Translations under genes and position numbers: made by a program
Source: Propionibacteriaceae bacterium
Lineage (GTDB): Bacteria; Actinomycetota; Actinomycetes; Propionibacteriales; Propionibacteriaceae
Assembly: GCA_031260385.1 (NCBI GenBank)
Contig: JAIRKB010000123.1
Location: forward strand, 1-6,409
Reading direction: 5' to 3'
DNA length: 6,409 nt
The notes under the pieces: model-generated
Database searches by the model: none
Told to the model about the DNA's origin: nothing
Seen by the model: the letters and a program-made list of their open reading frames with translations, nothing else
Part shown: positions 5,397 through 6,409 of the stretch, piece after piece
Layout: every line of letters starts with the position of its first letter
Numbering within the stretch: position 1 is the stretch's first letter

Positions 5397-5685
5397 CAAA
5401 TCATGACAAGCCGTACTGGCTCGCGAATAAAGCCTACTCGCCAACGGGCATCGAACCGTAGCCTCATTTTCCCGGTACACAGCAAATATGACTGTTGACC
5501 CCATTATCAACGGTGGGTTCGTTGCGGATTAGTACCAGGGGGACGCATCTACTCTCGAGTACAGCATCGGAACCCGCGTACCGGACTAGCGGGACCGGCG
5601 GGCATATCTCCAACCCCTGTGCAACCTTTGTCACGGTTGGCAGGACACCATACCTTTCTCGGGCAAAAACTGGCTTTGACAAGCT
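5397..5685. other. gene-free stretch between divergent genes
   Basis: Frames here are short and have no ribosome binding site or recognisable product. Small inverted repeats are seen: GTTGA/TCAAC (5494-5498/5507-5511) and CCCGC/GCGGG (5573-5577/5589-5593). TACTCTCG at 5550-5557 also occurs at the promoter at 5745-5752. A perfect TTGACA (5676-5681) has no -10 box at 16-18 bp. Confidence 0.4.
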
Positions 5686-5712
5686 GGTACATCGGAACCG
5701 TCCCCTTGTACC
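5686..5712. repeat. GTCCCC repeat with inverted arms
   Basis: GGTACA (5686-5691) and TGTACC (5707-5712) are perfect 6-bp inverted arms around TCGGAACCGTCCCCT. The layout is that of the copy at 3792-3817, but the arms have a different sequence. Confidence 0.55.
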
Positions 5713-5716
5713 CATA

Positions 5717-5732
5717 CCGACGGGTCCGTCGG
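5717..5732. promoter_or_regulatory. 16-bp perfect palindromic operator candidate
   Basis: CCGACGG (5717-5723) and CCGTCGG (5726-5732) are exact inverted arms around GT. The site covers the position where a -35 box would stand for the -10 box at 5745, so a dimeric regulator bound here would control the secreted-protein gene. As RNA it would be a tight hairpin, but it lies upstream of the predicted transcription start. Confidence 0.5.
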
Positions 5733-5744
5733 GCCGTCATATGG

Positions 5745-5756
5745 TACTCTCGTCGC
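5745..5756 (+). promoter_or_regulatory. -10 box TACTCT of a probable leaderless promoter
   Basis: TACTCT (5745-5750) lies 6 nt before ATG 5757, the same spacing as at 2053 and 2800. No ribosome binding site precedes the ATG. No consensus -35 is seen; the palindrome at 5717-5732 occupies that position. Confidence 0.5.
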
Positions 5757-6409
5757 ATGACAAAGAAGCATTTCTCACGGGCAGAGTCTCAGCAATTATG
5801 GAGGCGTTTGGCGCGGTGGTTGATGGCCACGGCGGTTGGCCTGGTCAGCAGCATCGTTGTTGTGGCTGGAGCCCCACCAGCGTCTGCGGACGAAATCCTC
5901 ACCTGTCAGTTTGGCACCGGACAGGTCTTTGACGTGCAGTGGGACATAACGGGCTCGACATTGTTGGTCTCCGGCATGGACTACCCGTTCAGCAACTTCA
6001 ACATGTTCGCCCCGACCCCGCCCCCGACGCGGTTCGACTCCACGACTCTCAATGAGACCGACTACTTCCAGTTTTTCGCTAGCACGACCGTGCCGGGAAC
6101 CTTAGGCCTCGCTGTCTATTCCGTCGACGGCACCCTGCGCGGTGTGATCAACGAGACCGGTTCCTTCGAGGCACTCGGCGACGGCTTCCTCTTCTACAAC
6201 GGATCTAGCTCTTGGGGTACGTTGCTCACGACGCAGGAGGGCTTCGTCTACGGTGACGCTGCCACTTTTGCCGTCACCAACGACGCCCCAACGGAAGCAG
6301 ACGTTCTCGCCTACCAGGGTTGTAGCGCTTTCCCGATCACGGTGCCGGTGATTCTCGATGGCACACCGCCAAGCGGCACAGTCAGCCAGACGTACCCGGG
6401 CTTCACGGT
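5757..6409 (+). CDS. secreted protein with signal peptide and probable Ig-like domain, 3' end outside the window
   Basis: The frame is open from ATG 5757 to the right edge (217 codons seen). Residues 1-44 form a Sec signal peptide: basic start (TKKHFSRAE..WRRLAR), a hydrophobic core at 21-38, and PPASA before a likely cut after A44. The mature part starts DEILTCQFGTGQVFDVQWDI and is rich in T, S, G, F and Y with alternating hydrophobic residues, as in all-beta extracellular domains. C50 and C189 could form a disulfide closing a domain of about 150 residues. From about 201, DGTPPSGTVSQTYPGF looks like the start of a putative Ig (He-PIG-like) repeat, usual in actinobacterial surface proteins, which often end in a cell-wall or membrane anchor beyond this edge. 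I do not recognise the first domain. Expression probably comes from the leaderless promoter just upstream. Confidence 0.8.
   Translation, partial: MTKKHFSRAESQQLWRRLARWLMATAVGLVSSIVVVAGAPPASADEILTCQFGTGQVFDVQWDITGSTLLVSGMDYPFSNFNMFAPTPPPTRFDSTTLNETDYFQFFASTTVPGTLGLAVYSVDGTLRGVINETGSFEALGDGFLFYNGSSSWGTLLTTQEGFVYGDAATFAVTNDAPTEADVLAYQGCSAFPITVPVILDGTPPSGTVSQTYPGFT

Noticed and set aside
5425..5470. Minus-strand ACGGTTCGATGCCCGT looks like a tRNA T-arm, suggesting a tRNA or att remnant.
   Set aside because: The T-stem does not pair at the required positions, and no anticodon arm, D-arm or acceptor stem is present.
5676..5681. Perfect TTGACA as a -35 box for the secreted-protein gene.
   Set aside because: No -10 box lies 16-18 bp downstream; the candidate -10 at 5745 is 63 bp away.
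5495..5932. A 145-residue plus-strand frame before and over the secreted-protein gene.
   Set aside because: It overlaps the signal-peptide region in another frame, lacks a ribosome binding site, and has no domain pattern.

Overview
The window looks like chromosomal DNA of an actinobacterium (Actinomycetota) of moderate-to-high G+C. The evidence is GTG starts, three starts with a TANNNT box exactly 6 nt before the start codon (the geometry of leaderless actinobacterial transcripts), and proteins whose recalled relatives are mostly actinobacterial. I cannot name genus or species. No rRNA, tRNA, CRISPR array or intact transposase was seen.

Layout, left to right. (1) 2-1537: C-terminal part of a large protein, open at the left edge, with a DLDL-type beta-sandwich segment resembling TerD-associated MXAN_6230/SCO0854-type proteins (tentative). 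(2) 1538-1940: two hairpins, then the C-terminal remnant of an aminoglycoside-phosphotransferase-family gene that has lost its catalytic half. (3) 2065-2658: a multi-pass membrane protein of unknown function behind a probable leaderless promoter. (4) 2771-3325: a compact toxin-antitoxin operon: AbrB-like antitoxin, overlapping RelE/ParE-like toxin, and a promoter whose -35/spacer region is covered by a 29-bp imperfect palindrome, a likely autoregulatory operator. (5) 3389-3790: a DUF2809-type membrane protein. (6) 3791-4129: gene-free, with a small cluster of GTCCCC-containing repeats. (7) 4130-4513: a small two-helix membrane protein, convergent with (8) 4554-5384 (minus): a classical short-chain dehydrogenase/reductase. 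(9) 5385-5756: gene-free, with a repeat hairpin and a 16-bp palindrome upstream of (10) 5757 to the right edge: the start of a secreted protein with a signal peptide and a probable Ig-like domain beginning at the edge.

The genes do not form one pathway. The window reads as an accessory or fast-changing region: isolated small genes, a gene remnant, a toxin-antitoxin pair, and degenerate GTCCCC repeats in most gaps. The strongest points for follow-up are the toxin-antitoxin operator, the repeat family with a conserved core inside changing flanking arms, the shared leaderless promoter geometry, and the compound inverted repeat after the first gene.
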